NCBI RefSeq assembly: GCF_030068605.1
Contig: NZ_JASJOU010000007.1
Coordinates: 335,706-399,705, forward strand
Length of the DNA stretch: 64,000 nt
DNA from: Xanthocytophaga agilis
GTDB lineage: Bacteria > Bacteroidota > Bacteroidia > Cytophagales > 172606-1
Direction of reading: 5' to 3'
Every line of letters begins with the position of its first letter. Position 1 is the first letter of the stretch. Positions 9,930 to 19,830 of the stretch are shown here, one piece after another. The notes below the pieces were generated by a model. The model was given only the letters and a program-made list of their open reading frames with translations, searched no databases and was not told the DNA's origin. Both the position numbers and the translations under genes were made by a program.

Positions 9930-12638
9930 TTATTTCCTGATCCAACATCCAATTGGAAACACTGACAATAACTCCCCTATTGGCTGTCGGGAAGATAAGT
10001 GAATAGATGTATGTGTAAAAATATTTACATATTCTACTGTGTCACTTTCTTCAGGCCAACCCAGATAGGTATCTTCCCACACGTCAGTTCCAACAGGCAA
10101 ACATCCGGATTCACATAAACTGACAACCTCTAATGGAAATACTACCAATGCTATCTGGGACTTCCATTCCCGAATAAAAGCAGTTACTTTACGGGCATGT
10201 TTTCCAGCTGTCAATATAGGTTTGTATACACCCTGTAAAAACAACTCAGGGTATTGTCGTCTTAACAATAATAGTTTATGCAATACAAATAATTTAAGCG
10301 AAGGATCCAGTACATTTTTAAGCTTTTCCTGAAGATAAATTGGATTGTCCATCTCTGTTACTATATTTTTCAGCACCTGCTTTCTGGTCTGATAGTTTAC
10401 AGGTCGTCTGTTATCGGGATCAACCATACTAAAGTCCCATAATTCTGTTCCCTGATAGGTATCCGGAACGCCTGGCGCCGTAAGCCGAATCAGTGTTTGT
10501 ATAAGTGAATAAACAGCCCCATACTTTGCCACTCTTTGCACAAATGGAACAAAAGAATGCATAAATGCCTGATTACTCAGCAGGTTATCGACAAACTCAA
10601 TTGCTTTACCTTCATACACTATATCTGGTGCAGACCAATTGGTATGTACTTTGGCTTCCTTCATTACTTTGGTAATATACTCCTTTAGACGACTGTGATA
10701 ATTTTCGTTCTCCGGATCTATATGCACAGGATAGGTTCCTACTAGTGTTTGATACAAAAAATATTCATCATTAGGATCAGGTATCACAAGCCCTCCTTCT
10801 GAAAATCGAAACCCTTCTGCAATTTTCTGCCATTCCAAAACCTTTGCTTTCCATTCTTCCACTATCTCACTCAACACATTGATACGTAACCGCACATCTT
10901 CACCTCGTTTGGTATCATGAGTTGCGGTGGCATTTAATGTGGTAAGAGGACGCTTCTGCATCTCCTGATGGAATTGATATGTATTTACATTCTCTTCTAT
11001 ATGGGGAGTGTCACCTACTTCATTACGGGAAATTAATAAATTGTACATATAAAATGTTGTATCCTCGACTCCTTTAGCCATCAATGGCCCTGTAAATTGT
11101 TGCGTACGCATTAAAAAACGTAATTCTTTTGAGGTTGCTTCAATAGGTTCTGGCGCCAGTATCGGACGTAGTTCTTCAAATACATTATCCAGTGCAGGAG
11201 CTTTTGCTTTTGCTTTAGCCTGTTCAAAAACCAATTTGAGTTGTTTGGCATTATCTTCAGACAGAGTTTTCTCATCCAGATATAATCGGTACACAGAAAA
11301 AGAGACCATCCAGTAAGCCAATACCTGGCGATAGTTACTACGCATTTCATCTGTAATAGAATACTCAGGAAATAGCTGCACCAGTTGTTCTGTCAGATTG
11401 TCTAATTCACCACCCATATGGTGAATCAGCATAAACAATTTTTTTCTATATACAGCTTCCTCAAAATCGTAGGCCAGCACATGTACCTGAGAATAGAATT
11501 CAGAGAGTGCTTCAATAGATTTATCACTTACCAGAAGGCGGTTCACCAACGACAAAAAATCATATCCTGTCGTCCCTTGTACTTTCCAATCAGAGGGAAT
11601 ATATTCATTAGGGGCCAGAATCTTTTCTACCACAACATAGGTATCCTCACCTACCAGCTCGTGCAAGCAATCCAGATAGGCTTTGGGTGCGTACAAACCA
11701 TCTATATGGTCTATCCGCAATGCTTGAATAATATCCTTATCTATTAAGGATTTTATATATTTATGATAATGAGCAAAAGTTTGCTCACTTTCCATACGCA
11801 GACAAATCAATTCATTAACGGTAAAAAAACGTCTGTAATTCATACTCTTGTCAGCTTCTTGCCAGGCAGCAAGGCAAAAATTCTGAGTTTTTAGTAAATC
11901 CAGCGTTTTAGTAGTATGTCCGGAATACTCTCTTAGCACTTTTAAGTTTGTATCCTTCTGAAAAAAAGAATCAAGCTCTGCTTTAAACTGCTCCCAACTA
12001 GTGAGATCCAGCTTCTGATCAGGTTGAATAGCAGCAAATTCTTGTGCAGATTGTATAAAATAATCAGGTACAACTACAGCAGATTGAATTTCGTTTATCT
12101 GACTCAATACAGACGCATACTGCCGGAAATCAATAGGAAAACTATGTTCATAATACTGTAAATGTAGTCCCTTTGCATCATATGTAAGTGTAAGTTCTCC
12201 TTCTACTACTAATTCTTCCAGAGGTTTAGATAATAATGGCATCATAAGTTGTCCGGTATATTTAGGATGGTGCCAGTTGATATCAAAAAAGGTATAGTAA
12301 GGCGAAAAAGGTCCTTTTTCCAGTACATCATACAACCAAACATTACTAGTTTGAGAAGACATATGGTTAGGCACTATATCCTGGAGCCATGTCATCCGAT
12401 GTTCATGCAACCACTCACTTATCTCAATCAGGTCCTCTTCTGTACCTAGTTCCGGATTAATGCGATGAGGATTTAATACATCATATCCATGTGTACTACC
12501 TGGTACTGCTTCAAAAAAAGGAGAAGCATAGACAGTAGTAATTCCCAGTTGATGAAGATAAGGTAATATTTCTTTCAGATGTCGGAGTGTAAATTCACGA
12601 TGCAACTGTACACGATAAGTTGAAACAGGTATGTTCAT
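9930..12638 (-). CDS. treY: Malto-oligosyltrehalose synthase
   Basis: A 902-residue GH13 enzyme that isomerises the reducing-end alpha-1,4 link of maltodextrins to the alpha,alpha-1,1 bond of trehalose. The N-terminus (STYRVQLHREFTLRHL) and the run through VYASPFFEAVPGSTHGYDV are hallmarks of TreY. The catalytic regions are visible: ALRIDHIDGL (nucleophile Asp), VVEKIL (acid/base Glu) and TATHDTKRGEDVR. Length is slightly above bacterial TreY because of the long helical insertion characteristic of this family. The gene lies 56 bases after treZ and shares its transcript; treZ then cleaves the product to free trehalose. Confidence 0.95.
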   Translation of the reverse strand: MNIPVSTYRVQLHREFTLRHLKEILPYLHQLGITTVYASPFFEAVPGSTHGYDVLNPHRINPELGTEEDLIEISEWLHEHRMTWLQDIVPNHMSSQTSNVWLYDVLEKGPFSPYYTFFDINWHHPKYTGQLMMPLLSKPLEELVVEGELTLTYDAKGLHLQYYEHSFPIDFRQYASVLSQINEIQSAVVVPDYFIQSAQEFAAIQPDQKLDLTSWEQFKAELDSFFQKDTNLKVLREYSGHTTKTLDLLKTQNFCLAAWQEADKSMNYRRFFTVNELICLRMESEQTFAHYHKYIKSLIDKDIIQALRIDHIDGLYAPKAYLDCLHELVGEDTYVVVEKILAPNEYIPSDWKVQGTTGYDFLSLVNRLLVSDKSIEALSEFYSQVHVLAYDFEEAVYRKKLFMLIHHMGGELDNLTEQLVQLFPEYSITDEMRSNYRQVLAYWMVSFSVYRLYLDEKTLSEDNAKQLKLVFEQAKAKAKAPALDNVFEELRPILAPEPIEATSKELRFLMRTQQFTGPLMAKGVEDTTFYMYNLLISRNEVGDTPHIEENVNTYQFHQEMQKRPLTTLNATATHDTKRGEDVRLRINVLSEIVEEWKAKVLEWQKIAEGFRFSEGGLVIPDPNDEYFLYQTLVGTYPVHIDPENENYHSRLKEYITKVMKEAKVHTNWSAPDIVYEGKAIEFVDNLLSNQAFMHSFVPFVQRVAKYGAVYSLIQTLIRLTAPGVPDTYQGTELWDFSMVDPDNRRPVNYQTRKQVLKNIVTEMDNPIYLQEKLKNVLDPSLKLFVLHKLLLLRRQYPELFLQGVYKPILTAGKHARKVTAFIREWKSQIALVVFPLEVVSLCESGCLPVGTDVWEDTYLGWPEESDTVEYVNIFTHTSIHLSSRQPIGELLSVFPIGCWIRK

Positions 12639-12694
12639 ACACAGTAAAAAATTTCAGTTTTTTTTGCAGAATTGATGTTTTACTAAAGGGCAGA

Positions 12695-14551
12695 TTACAT
12701 AGCTATCTTTTTTTGATTGGAAAGATCACATTGATAGACTAAAAAGCTTTCTGCAGGTAATGAAACTGTGACAGGGTCTGTCAAAGAAATTCCATCGGTA
12801 TCTTCTCGGCCAAAGAGTTGTGAATCCAGCACTAGCTCCCAGGTTCCTTCAGGTAATGCAATTTCATTGATAGACTTTCCAAAATTAGCTATACATAAGA
12901 GTACACAGTCTTCAGGTGTAATAGGATCTTGAGACCAAAGTAGTACAGCATCCTTTTCAATCCAGCTCTTTACATTCTCCCGATTAAAATTGCGGAATAC
13001 AGGATGGCTTTTGCGTATCTGAATTAATTTGCGATAATAGTTCCACATCTCCAGATGTTCTCCTTCCTGATATTTCCAGGAAAGCTTAGACTGAAAAAAG
13101 GTATCCTCGCTTTGCGGGTCCAGATATTCCATTCCTTCTTTTTGAAAGCCCATAAACTCTTTCTTTCTACCTTCTCTGACCGCCTGTATCAGTTCCAGAT
13201 CATAATGGCTGATGAAATAATAAAAAGGATTAGTCTCCGCGTATTCTTCACCCATAAATAAAAGTGGGACATACGGCGATAACAAATACGTTCCGGCAAC
13301 AACTTTCAACATATCGAAGGAGACTTGTGTGGAAAGTCTATCACTTAGCAATCGATTTCCTACCTGATCATGGTTCTGAGAGAAGACTACAAAGCGACTA
13401 TAGTCATATGCCTGTGCAGGTACACCATGTGTACGTTTCCGATAATTTGAATAAGTTCCATTATATACATATGTTTGTTCGAATGCCTTTTGTAAATGTG
13501 TAATTTCTCCAAAATCAGCATAGTAGTGTCCACGGTCGTTTGTAGCCAGGGTACGCAACGCATGATGAAAATTATCCAGCCATTGGCCATCAAATCCATA
13601 TCCACACTGGTCAAACGAACGTAACACCGTTACATCATTGAGATCCCGTTCTGCCACCAGTACATAGTGTTTTCCGTTTCGCTCTCTCAAAGCTTTTACT
13701 TCTTCAGACAACTCCATCAGAAAATGCTTTGCACCAAAATCCAGAATATGATCGGTAGCATCCAAACGCAGAGCATCGATATGACATTCATCGAGCCACA
13801 TCAAGGCATTTTCAATGAAATAGTTACGGACCTCGTCGGAATGCGGTTCATCAAAATTAAAAGGATGCCCCCAAACAGGATTATACTTGGTACTAAAATA
13901 GGGGCCATAATGATGCATACAACTTCCTTCTGGACCAATGTGATTGTAAACCACATCCAAAAACACAGCTATCCCTTTCTGGTGACAAGCATCCACTAAC
14001 CTCTTTAAGCCATCAGGCCCACCATAGGAATTTTGAGCAGCAAATGGAAATACACCATCATATCCCCAGTTACGATTGCCGGAGAATTGTGCAACAGGCA
14101 TTAGCTCAATTGTATTGATACCTAACTCTAGCAAATAATCAAGCTTCTCAATAATAGTATCAAATGTCCCTTCAGATGTAAAAGTCCCTACATGCAGTTC
14201 ATAAATAATCATTTCACTGAGAGGCCTTCCTTTCCATTGCTGGTCATACCACTCAAAAGATTGACTGGCAATAACCTCTGATAATTCCTGAACACCACCA
14301 GGTTGAGAACGGGATGCAGGATCAGGATAAGCCTGGCTATCGTCTAATTTATATCCATATCGGTCTCCTATAGTTACATCCTCTACTTCAAGGGTCCAAT
14401 AACCAAAGTCCTCGGACTTCATAGGCAAAATCCGTTTTCCTATTTCTTGATCGGAAGAAGTTATCTCAAGCTCAACTTTACTTACTAAAGGAGCCCACAC
14501 AGTAAAAGAACCTTTTCCGTTATTCCAGAATGCGCCTATAGGCTTACGCAT
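12695..14551 (-). CDS. treZ: Malto-oligosyltrehalose trehalohydrolase
   Basis: A 618-residue GH13 enzyme releasing trehalose from the maltooligosyltrehalose made by TreY. An N-terminal CBM48-like sandwich (GSFTVWAPLVSKVELEI) precedes the catalytic barrel with VVYNHIGPEG, ALRLDATDHI (nucleophile), VAERDLND (acid/base) and SQNHDQVGNR. These strings and the length distinguish TreZ from glycogen branching enzyme. It sits directly upstream of treY and downstream of a terminator that ends the glgX transcript, so treZ-treY may have its own promoter or depend on read-through. Confidence 0.95.
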   Translation of the reverse strand: MRKPIGAFWNNGKGSFTVWAPLVSKVELEITSSDQEIGKRILPMKSEDFGYWTLEVEDVTIGDRYGYKLDDSQAYPDPASRSQPGGVQELSEVIASQSFEWYDQQWKGRPLSEMIIYELHVGTFTSEGTFDTIIEKLDYLLELGINTIELMPVAQFSGNRNWGYDGVFPFAAQNSYGGPDGLKRLVDACHQKGIAVFLDVVYNHIGPEGSCMHHYGPYFSTKYNPVWGHPFNFDEPHSDEVRNYFIENALMWLDECHIDALRLDATDHILDFGAKHFLMELSEEVKALRERNGKHYVLVAERDLNDVTVLRSFDQCGYGFDGQWLDNFHHALRTLATNDRGHYYADFGEITHLQKAFEQTYVYNGTYSNYRKRTHGVPAQAYDYSRFVVFSQNHDQVGNRLLSDRLSTQVSFDMLKVVAGTYLLSPYVPLLFMGEEYAETNPFYYFISHYDLELIQAVREGRKKEFMGFQKEGMEYLDPQSEDTFFQSKLSWKYQEGEHLEMWNYYRKLIQIRKSHPVFRNFNRENVKSWIEKDAVLLWSQDPITPEDCVLLCIANFGKSINEIALPEGTWELVLDSQLFGREDTDGISLTDPVTVSLPAESFLVYQCDLSNQKKIAM

Positions 14552-14582
14552 GACTTATATCTGTTTTTCTTGGTCAACACTA

Positions 14583-14622
14583 AATAAAAAAGAATGCTAT
14601 CCTGCTAGCAGGATAGACATTC
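14583..14622 (-). terminator. Intrinsic terminator between glgX and treZ
   Basis: A perfect palindrome at 14597-14616 (arms CTATCCTGC and GCAGGATAG around TA), extended by GAATG/CATTC pairing, is followed on the minus strand by a T-rich tail. It is 64 bases past the glgX stop and just before the treZ ATG. A palindrome this perfect could also be an operator, but the T-tail and position favour termination. Confidence 0.75.
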
Positions 14623-14685
14623 AGAAATTTGAATTGCTTGTATTTATGTAAAATCGGTAATGACTTTGACTTTATATCTCATAAC

Positions 14686-16890
14686 CTAAGCAGGCTGACA
14701 GAACAGCATAAATGACCGGGCAGCCAGTTGAACCACAGTACCACATGCTACTTGTTTGGAAGGTTTAACACCACCTGCATCTGTATCAATCCACAAATGC
14801 CAGGCAGGTTCATTCTTTTTACCAGGTAATACAAAGGGAACCGTTTCATGATGGCTATTAAACAATAAAAGCAAAATGTCTCCTTTTACATGTTGTCCTT
14901 TTTCATCATATTCATCCATCACCTGGCCATTTAGCAACATCCCAGTGCACTTGGTCAGTCCATTATTCCACTCTTCTTCTGTCATATCCTCGCCATTTGG
15001 AGTAAGCCAGCGAATATCTGCTATGTGACTACCATGGATGGGACGCCCGGTAAAAAACTTGCGGCGATGAAGCATTGGATTTTCTTTCCGGATGCGAATC
15101 AGTTCCCGAACAAACTCAAACTGTTTCTTTTGATCATCTGTCCAGTTCCAGTTAAACCAGCTAATTTCATTGTCTTGACAATAAGCATTATTGTTCCCAT
15201 TCTGTGTACGTCCATATTCATCACCACTACAGATCATGGGCACACCCTGGCTAAGTAGTAAAGTAGATAAAAAGTTACGCTTCTGTTTTTCACGAAGTGC
15301 AATTATGTCTTTATCATCGGTTGGTCCTTCTGCACCACAGTTCCAGCTTTCGTTTTCATTATGTCCATCCCGATTTTCCTCTCCATTCGCGTCATTGTGT
15401 TTTTCATTATAGCTTACCAAATCATGTAGTGTAAAACCATCATGTGCTACAATAAAATTGACACTGGCACTTGGTAGCCGACCATTTGTCTGGTATAAAT
15501 CACTACTACCACTCAAACGATAGGCCAGTTCAGCAATCTGACTTTCGTCACCTTTCCAGAATTTGCGTACGCAATCTCTGTATTTGCCATTCCATTCAGC
15601 CCATTGCACAGGGAAATTACCTACCTGATAGCCTCCTTCACCAATATCCCATGGTTCTGCGATCAGTTTTACTTGTGAAATGATTGGGTCCTGGTGAATT
15701 GTATCTAGGAAATTAGAAAGCTTACCGACTTCATATAAGCCTCTCGCCAGAGCCGGAGCCAGATCAAACCGGAAACCATCCACGTGCATCTCTGTAACCC
15801 AATACCGAAGGCTATCCATAACCAGCTGTAAGCTACGAGGATGCAGCATGTTTAATGTATTACCGGTACCTGTGAAATCATTATAGTATAGAGGATTGTC
15901 CTCGACCAATCGGTAATATGCTTGGTTGTCAATGCCTTTGAAGGACAATATGGGACCAAAATGATTGCCTTCTGCTGTATGATTGTATACTACATCCAGT
16001 ATCACCTCAATACCAGCCTTATGCAGATCCTTAATCATCTGCTTAAATTCTGTTACCTGACCATACGGCTCAGTAGAAGAAGCATATTCCCGATGGGGAG
16101 CAAAAAAACCTATGGTATTATATCCCCAATAGTTACGTAAACCCTTCTCCTGTAAATGACTATCCTGAACAAACTGATGTACAGGCATCAGTTCTACTGT
16201 CGTAATTCCGAGCTTCTTCAGATATTCAATTGACTCAGGTGCAGCCACTCCAGCATAAGAGCCTTTGATATTTTCAGAAATAGAGGGATGTTGTACAGTA
16301 AAACCTTTTACATGCAATTCATAGATAATAGTGTCCTGCATAGGAATAGCAGGTTTCTCATCCTCCCCCCAATCAAATGCAGAATCAATTACTACTGATT
16401 TCATAGTATGTTCAGCATTATCCTCAGTATTGGCATCCTGATATCTATCTTCTTTATCAGATAATATATTGTATCCAAACATGGAAGGATCCCAGTTTAT
16501 ATCCCCCCAGATTGCTTTGGCATAAGGATCCAATAAAAGTTTGGAAGGATTAAACAACAAGCCATTTTCAGGATCAAAAGGACCATATAACCGATATCCA
16601 TATAATTGTCCTGGCTTAATATGAGGCAGATAAATATGCCATACATAATCTGTCTGCTCGGTAATACGGATACGTGTAGTTTCTTTTGAAGGATTGTTTA
16701 TATCAAACAAACACAATTCAACAGCTTCTGCATGTTCGCTAAACAACGCAAAGTTGACACCTTTGCCGTCATAGGTAGCTCCTAGCGGATAGGGCTTACC
16801 TAACCAGCTATGAGGAGTTGAAAAAAATTGCTTATTATGAGTAAGGGAAAAAGCTTCAGATTCAGCAACGGAGCTTGTATCGGTTTGCAT
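14686..16890 (-). CDS. glgX: Glycogen debranching enzyme (GlgX/TreX)
   Basis: A 734-residue GH13 enzyme with an N-terminal CBM48 domain (GKPYPLGATYDGKGVNFALFSEHAEAV region), catalytic segments GFRFDLAPAL (nucleophile), LIAEPWDIG (acid/base) and VAHDGFTLHDLVSYN, and the NDANGEENRDG loop typical of GlgX/TreX. It hydrolyses alpha-1,6 branches, supplying linear maltodextrin for TreY. The order glgX, treZ, treY indicates a complete route from glycogen to trehalose, probably for osmotic or desiccation protection or carbon storage. An own terminator follows, so dosage may differ from treZ-treY. Confidence 0.93.
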   Translation of the reverse strand: MQTDTSSVAESEAFSLTHNKQFFSTPHSWLGKPYPLGATYDGKGVNFALFSEHAEAVELCLFDINNPSKETTRIRITEQTDYVWHIYLPHIKPGQLYGYRLYGPFDPENGLLFNPSKLLLDPYAKAIWGDINWDPSMFGYNILSDKEDRYQDANTEDNAEHTMKSVVIDSAFDWGEDEKPAIPMQDTIIYELHVKGFTVQHPSISENIKGSYAGVAAPESIEYLKKLGITTVELMPVHQFVQDSHLQEKGLRNYWGYNTIGFFAPHREYASSTEPYGQVTEFKQMIKDLHKAGIEVILDVVYNHTAEGNHFGPILSFKGIDNQAYYRLVEDNPLYYNDFTGTGNTLNMLHPRSLQLVMDSLRYWVTEMHVDGFRFDLAPALARGLYEVGKLSNFLDTIHQDPIISQVKLIAEPWDIGEGGYQVGNFPVQWAEWNGKYRDCVRKFWKGDESQIAELAYRLSGSSDLYQTNGRLPSASVNFIVAHDGFTLHDLVSYNEKHNDANGEENRDGHNENESWNCGAEGPTDDKDIIALREKQKRNFLSTLLLSQGVPMICSGDEYGRTQNGNNNAYCQDNEISWFNWNWTDDQKKQFEFVRELIRIRKENPMLHRRKFFTGRPIHGSHIADIRWLTPNGEDMTEEEWNNGLTKCTGMLLNGQVMDEYDEKGQHVKGDILLLLFNSHHETVPFVLPGKKNEPAWHLWIDTDAGGVKPSKQVACGTVVQLAARSFMLFCQPA

Positions 16891-17043
16891 AAAAAATAGG
16901 ATTAGTGAATCATTCCTAATCCCTAAATTTCTATGCCTAATAAGAGTAGATCCTATGCCTTTATATTACTGTATATTTTTTATTCCATCCAAACCCTTTT
17001 AATTGATAATCAGCTTTTCAAGTGCTCTATACTTTTTGATCAG

Positions 17044-17859
17044 TTACATTCTGGAAATAGTTTTCTGTTTTTTATCCTGAATCAAGTGTGCAGGGCGTTG
17101 ACCACACACTTCCAGAAAAGTATTACTAAAAGTAGCCAGGCTATCATATCCTACCTGAAGTGCAACCTGTGATACATTATCTTCTCCATTTTCAATAAGT
17201 TCCAGTGCTTTTAACATTCGTGCTACTTTGCAGTATCCGGAGAAAGGCATTCCCAGATGCATGGAAAACAAACGGGTTAAGCTACGTTCCGAATATCCGA
17301 AATGTTGAGCCAGAAACGAAATGTTGATTTTTTCTTCCAGGTTATTTTGTATATATACAAGTATTTGCGCCAGTCCTTCGTGTTTTGTAGCAGGGAGATA
17401 CGTTTGATGAGAATGATTCATCTCCCCAGATAAGATATCTGCTATACTTTGCAGGAACGTTTTTTCCTGATTAGTTTCTTCATTTAGAAAATGCCACTTC
17501 TCTGAATACCGAATCATCTCTCGCAGCAATGGAGAAACAGCAAAAACGGACATTTTTTCAAAAACAGGCATATTTAATATTTCTGGCGGAAAGGCAATAC
17601 TATGTAGTATGAGATCCGGACTATGAGACCACATTTCATGCAGGGTATTGGAAGGGATCCAGACTGCATGCCATCCTGGTAGTAAAAACTGTTTTTCGGC
17701 AATACGTAAATGAATAAATCCATTTTCTGCATACACTAACTGCCCTCTGTCATGAAGATGCCAATCAGAGTGAAACCTCCCCAAAAGCTCATGGTATACA
17801 AAAGCAGGTTTTGAAACAGTAGCACTTACAGTACTACAGGATATAGATTGTAAAGACAT
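17044..17859 (-). CDS. AraC-family transcriptional regulator
   Basis: N-terminal cupin sensor (FHSDWHLHDRGQLVYAENG, then a PGWHAVWIPSNTLH segment) and C-terminal double helix-turn-helix (FLAQHFGYSERSLTRLFSMHLGMPF; VSQVALQVGYDSLATFSNTF). The layout is that of cupin-type AraC repressor/activators that sense small molecules. The frame extends to a TTG at 17934, but that TTG overlaps a -7-like box (TAGTTTTG, minus strand, 17932-17939), so I start at the ATG at 17859, giving 271 residues. It is divergent from the NTF2-like gene at 18007, its most likely target. Confidence 0.88.
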   Translation of the reverse strand: MSLQSISCSTVSATVSKPAFVYHELLGRFHSDWHLHDRGQLVYAENGFIHLRIAEKQFLLPGWHAVWIPSNTLHEMWSHSPDLILHSIAFPPEILNMPVFEKMSVFAVSPLLREMIRYSEKWHFLNEETNQEKTFLQSIADILSGEMNHSHQTYLPATKHEGLAQILVYIQNNLEEKINISFLAQHFGYSERSLTRLFSMHLGMPFSGYCKVARMLKALELIENGEDNVSQVALQVGYDSLATFSNTFLEVCGQRPAHLIQDKKQKTISRM

Positions 17860-18006
17860 GGCGGATATGAATAAATCTTTGTCGTTTGCGAACAAGCCAG
17901 ACAAATCAGATGAAGGTACTTTTGCTGCTACCAAAACTAGTATTTTTATGGATATAGTAAAAGTACTATTTTCAATCTTATTGTATTATTTTAAATTATT
18001 CATTCT

Positions 18007-18417
18007 ATGACAGTTGTGCATCCGAATCTTTTCCTGATCAACCAATTTTTCCAAGCATATGTGCAAGATGATCACAATACTATTGCTCAGATCCTTTCAA
18101 AAGATATTCGTTGGGTTGTTCCCGGTAAACATCCACTTAGTGGTACAAAAAACGGAATAGAAGAAGTGTTACACTACTTTGCTCAACTTTCCAAATCAGC
18201 TTTCCAAGCGGAACCTATTGTGTTGGGAGTCAATGACCAGTTTGTAATTGATTGTCATCGTAACTGGAGTAATCGTTCAGATGGTATTAACTTTAAAGGA
18301 ATGTCATGTCTTCTTTGGAAAATAGAAGGCGAGAAAATTACAGAAGTGTATAATTTTCCTGAAGACCAGCATTATGTAGACCAGTTTTTTACTGCTGTCT
18401 ATAGCAAACTTATATGA
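18007..18417 (+). CDS. NTF2-like / SnoaL-type small protein
   Basis: A 136-residue soluble protein with the SnoaL-like alpha+beta cone pattern: an N-terminal helix (LINQFFQAYVQDDHNTIAQIL), SKDIRWVVPGKHPLSGTKNG, and a terminal WKIEGEKITEVYNFPED strand. The family includes isomerases, cyclases and many proteins of unknown substrate. The pocket chemistry cannot be read here. It is divergent from the AraC regulator, a common pairing, suggesting inducible expression in response to whatever the cupin senses. Confidence 0.75.
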   Translation: MTVVHPNLFLINQFFQAYVQDDHNTIAQILSKDIRWVVPGKHPLSGTKNGIEEVLHYFAQLSKSAFQAEPIVLGVNDQFVIDCHRNWSNRSDGINFKGMSCLLWKIEGEKITEVYNFPEDQHYVDQFFTAVYSKLI

Positions 18418-18451
18418 GTGCAAGACATGATAACTCTTTCATCTTGGTAAT

Positions 18452-18488
18452 GTAAAGTGGTACATGTTGTTAAAGGTTTCCACTTTAC
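18452..18488. repeat. Inverted repeat downstream of the NTF2-like gene
   Basis: GTAAAGTGG (18452-18460) pairs with CCACTTTAC (18480-18488). There is no T-tract on either side, so this is a possible RNA 3' hairpin rather than a clear terminator. Its arm resembles that of the hairpin at 18641-18687. Confidence 0.45.
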
Positions 18489-18640
18489 CAGTATGACAAT
18501 GGTTACAGAGTTTATATAAAAAATTAACATGAATGGTAGATTTCAGCCATACCAAATGTAGTACTGGCAATCAGATTAATAATAGCTGGAAGCCAAGTTC
18601 TCAAACTTTCAAGTACCAATTGTTGAAAGCTTAAAAGCTA

Positions 18641-18687
18641 TAAAGTAGTATCTGCATTGTTTGACGAATAGTGCAGGTACTACTTTA
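18641..18687 (-). repeat. Long imperfect hairpin after the 84-residue ORF
   Basis: TAAAGTAGTA (18641-18650) pairs with TACTACTTTA (18678-18687), and CTGCA (18652-18656) with TGCAG (18672-18676), a 15-pair stem with one mismatch. It lies 11 bases past the stop of the small gene at 18699-18953 and could stabilise or end its transcript, though a T-tract is lacking. Confidence 0.5.
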
Positions 18688-18698
18688 CACAACCAATC

Positions 18699-18953
18699 CT
18701 ACTTCAAAGGCAAAAAAGTAGATGTTCTAGGCAATGTCGATTGATTCCAGATACATGCCAGTGAGGCAATTTCGTCATCAATCTCACTATAAAAAGTCAT
18801 AGACCGTTCATACAAAGATGTAGCATAATCTTTCAGATACTGCTCTATCTCCTCCTTAGACTGTTGTGTCAAAGCTGCATTCACAGCAGCAGTAATAATT
18901 ATTCCAGTCTCATGATGAGAGTCATCGAATAGTTTTTGAATTGTTATCTCCAT
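18699..18953 (-). CDS. Small hypothetical protein (84 residues)
   Basis: I do not recognise a family. The predicted product is acidic and mainly helical (AAVNAALTQQSKEEIEQYLKDYATSLYERSMTFYSEIDDEIASLACIW), without signal peptide or membrane helix. It begins at an ATG, has no better-supported gene overlapping it, and is followed closely by a long hairpin, which supports it being expressed. Coding status is likely but not certain. Confidence 0.5.
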   Translation of the reverse strand: MEITIQKLFDDSHHETGIIITAAVNAALTQQSKEEIEQYLKDYATSLYERSMTFYSEIDDEIASLACIWNQSTLPRTSTFLPLK

Positions 18954-19209
18954 AGCATTGTAGTGAGGACAATAAATATACCAGCTAAATAATCATACTC
19001 TAGTACAAATAGAGTATGATATCTGAAGTAATAATAACATATCTATTACAAAACATCAAATAGTAACACTTATAATACCAACAACATCTCTCAGTAAGTA
19101 ATATTCCATCTCGTAATCAGGCAATTACTACCGACATTTCCATACATATGCAATTTATATACATTTTAAGCTTTTATTGTTTATTTTCTCTACTTTCGAT
19201 CATCAATAG

Positions 19210-19716
19210 ATGGGAGTAACCAGAAAATCCAGTAAAAGAGTATGGGGCGAAACCGAAAAGCCAAAGAGTAGGAATAATCTAACTCAAAACAAAGTGAATC
19301 AAAATCAACCAGTACAGCAACAAACTTCATTTGCTTTTGTTGCTGCATCATGGGTAGCTCTTATTGCAGGCGTTATAGCATACAACGTCGGATTGTGGAA
19401 TGCCCAGATGGCGTTAAATGAAAAAGGATATTATTTTACAGTATTAATGTATGGATTGTTTTCAGCCGTATCTGTGCAAAAGAGTGTACGAGATAGGCTA
19501 GAAGGTATACCTGTAACAGCTATTTATTATGGGCTAAGCTGGTTTTCTACCTTGTTGGCAATATTATTATTAACAGTAGGTTTATGGAATGCGACTCTTA
19601 CACTAAGTGAAAAGGGATTTTATGGCATCTCCTTCCTTCTTAGCTTGTTTGCAGCTATTGCTGTACAAAAGAATACCCGTGATACTCAAAAAGTTGATCA
19701 GCCAACAAATTCTTAA
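19210..19716 (+). CDS. YiaA/YiaB-like inner membrane protein
   Basis: A 168-residue protein with a short basic N-terminus and two tandem copies of a two-helix module. Each contains a GLWNA-x(5-6)-EKG motif between the helices ([16 protein letters not shown] and [16 protein letters not shown]) and ends with [10 protein letters not shown] or [10 protein letters not shown]. This internal duplication is characteristic of the YiaA/YiaB family of bacterial inner membrane proteins, whose function is unknown. It is monocistronic and followed by a terminator. Confidence 0.85.
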   Translation: MGVTRKSSKRVWGETEKPKSRNNLTQNKVNQNQPVQQQTSFAFVAASWVALIAGVIAYNVGLWNAQMALNEKGYYFTVLMYGLFSAVSVQKSVRDRLEGIPVTAIYYGLSWFSTLLAILLLTVGLWNATLTLSEKGFYGISFLLSLFAAIAVQKNTRDTQKVDQPTNS

Positions 19717-19742
19717 CTGACAACTTGTCTTCATAAAATAGA

Positions 19743-19783
19743 GAGAAGTGGTTTTAATTATATAACCACTTCTCTTCCTTTTC
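19743..19783 (+). terminator. Intrinsic terminator after the YiaA-like gene
   Basis: GAGAAGTGGTT (19743-19753) pairs with AACCACTTCTC (19764-19774), followed by TTCCTTTTC on the plus strand. Confidence 0.75.
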
Positions 19784-19830
19784 ACCGGTCGCTCCTTTTC
19801 AATAAGGATATAGCAGGCATAAATAATAAT

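Noticed and set aside
17860..17934. A longer AraC start at TTG 17934
   Set aside because: The TTG overlaps a -7-like promoter box, and the cupin domain begins well after the ATG at 17859.
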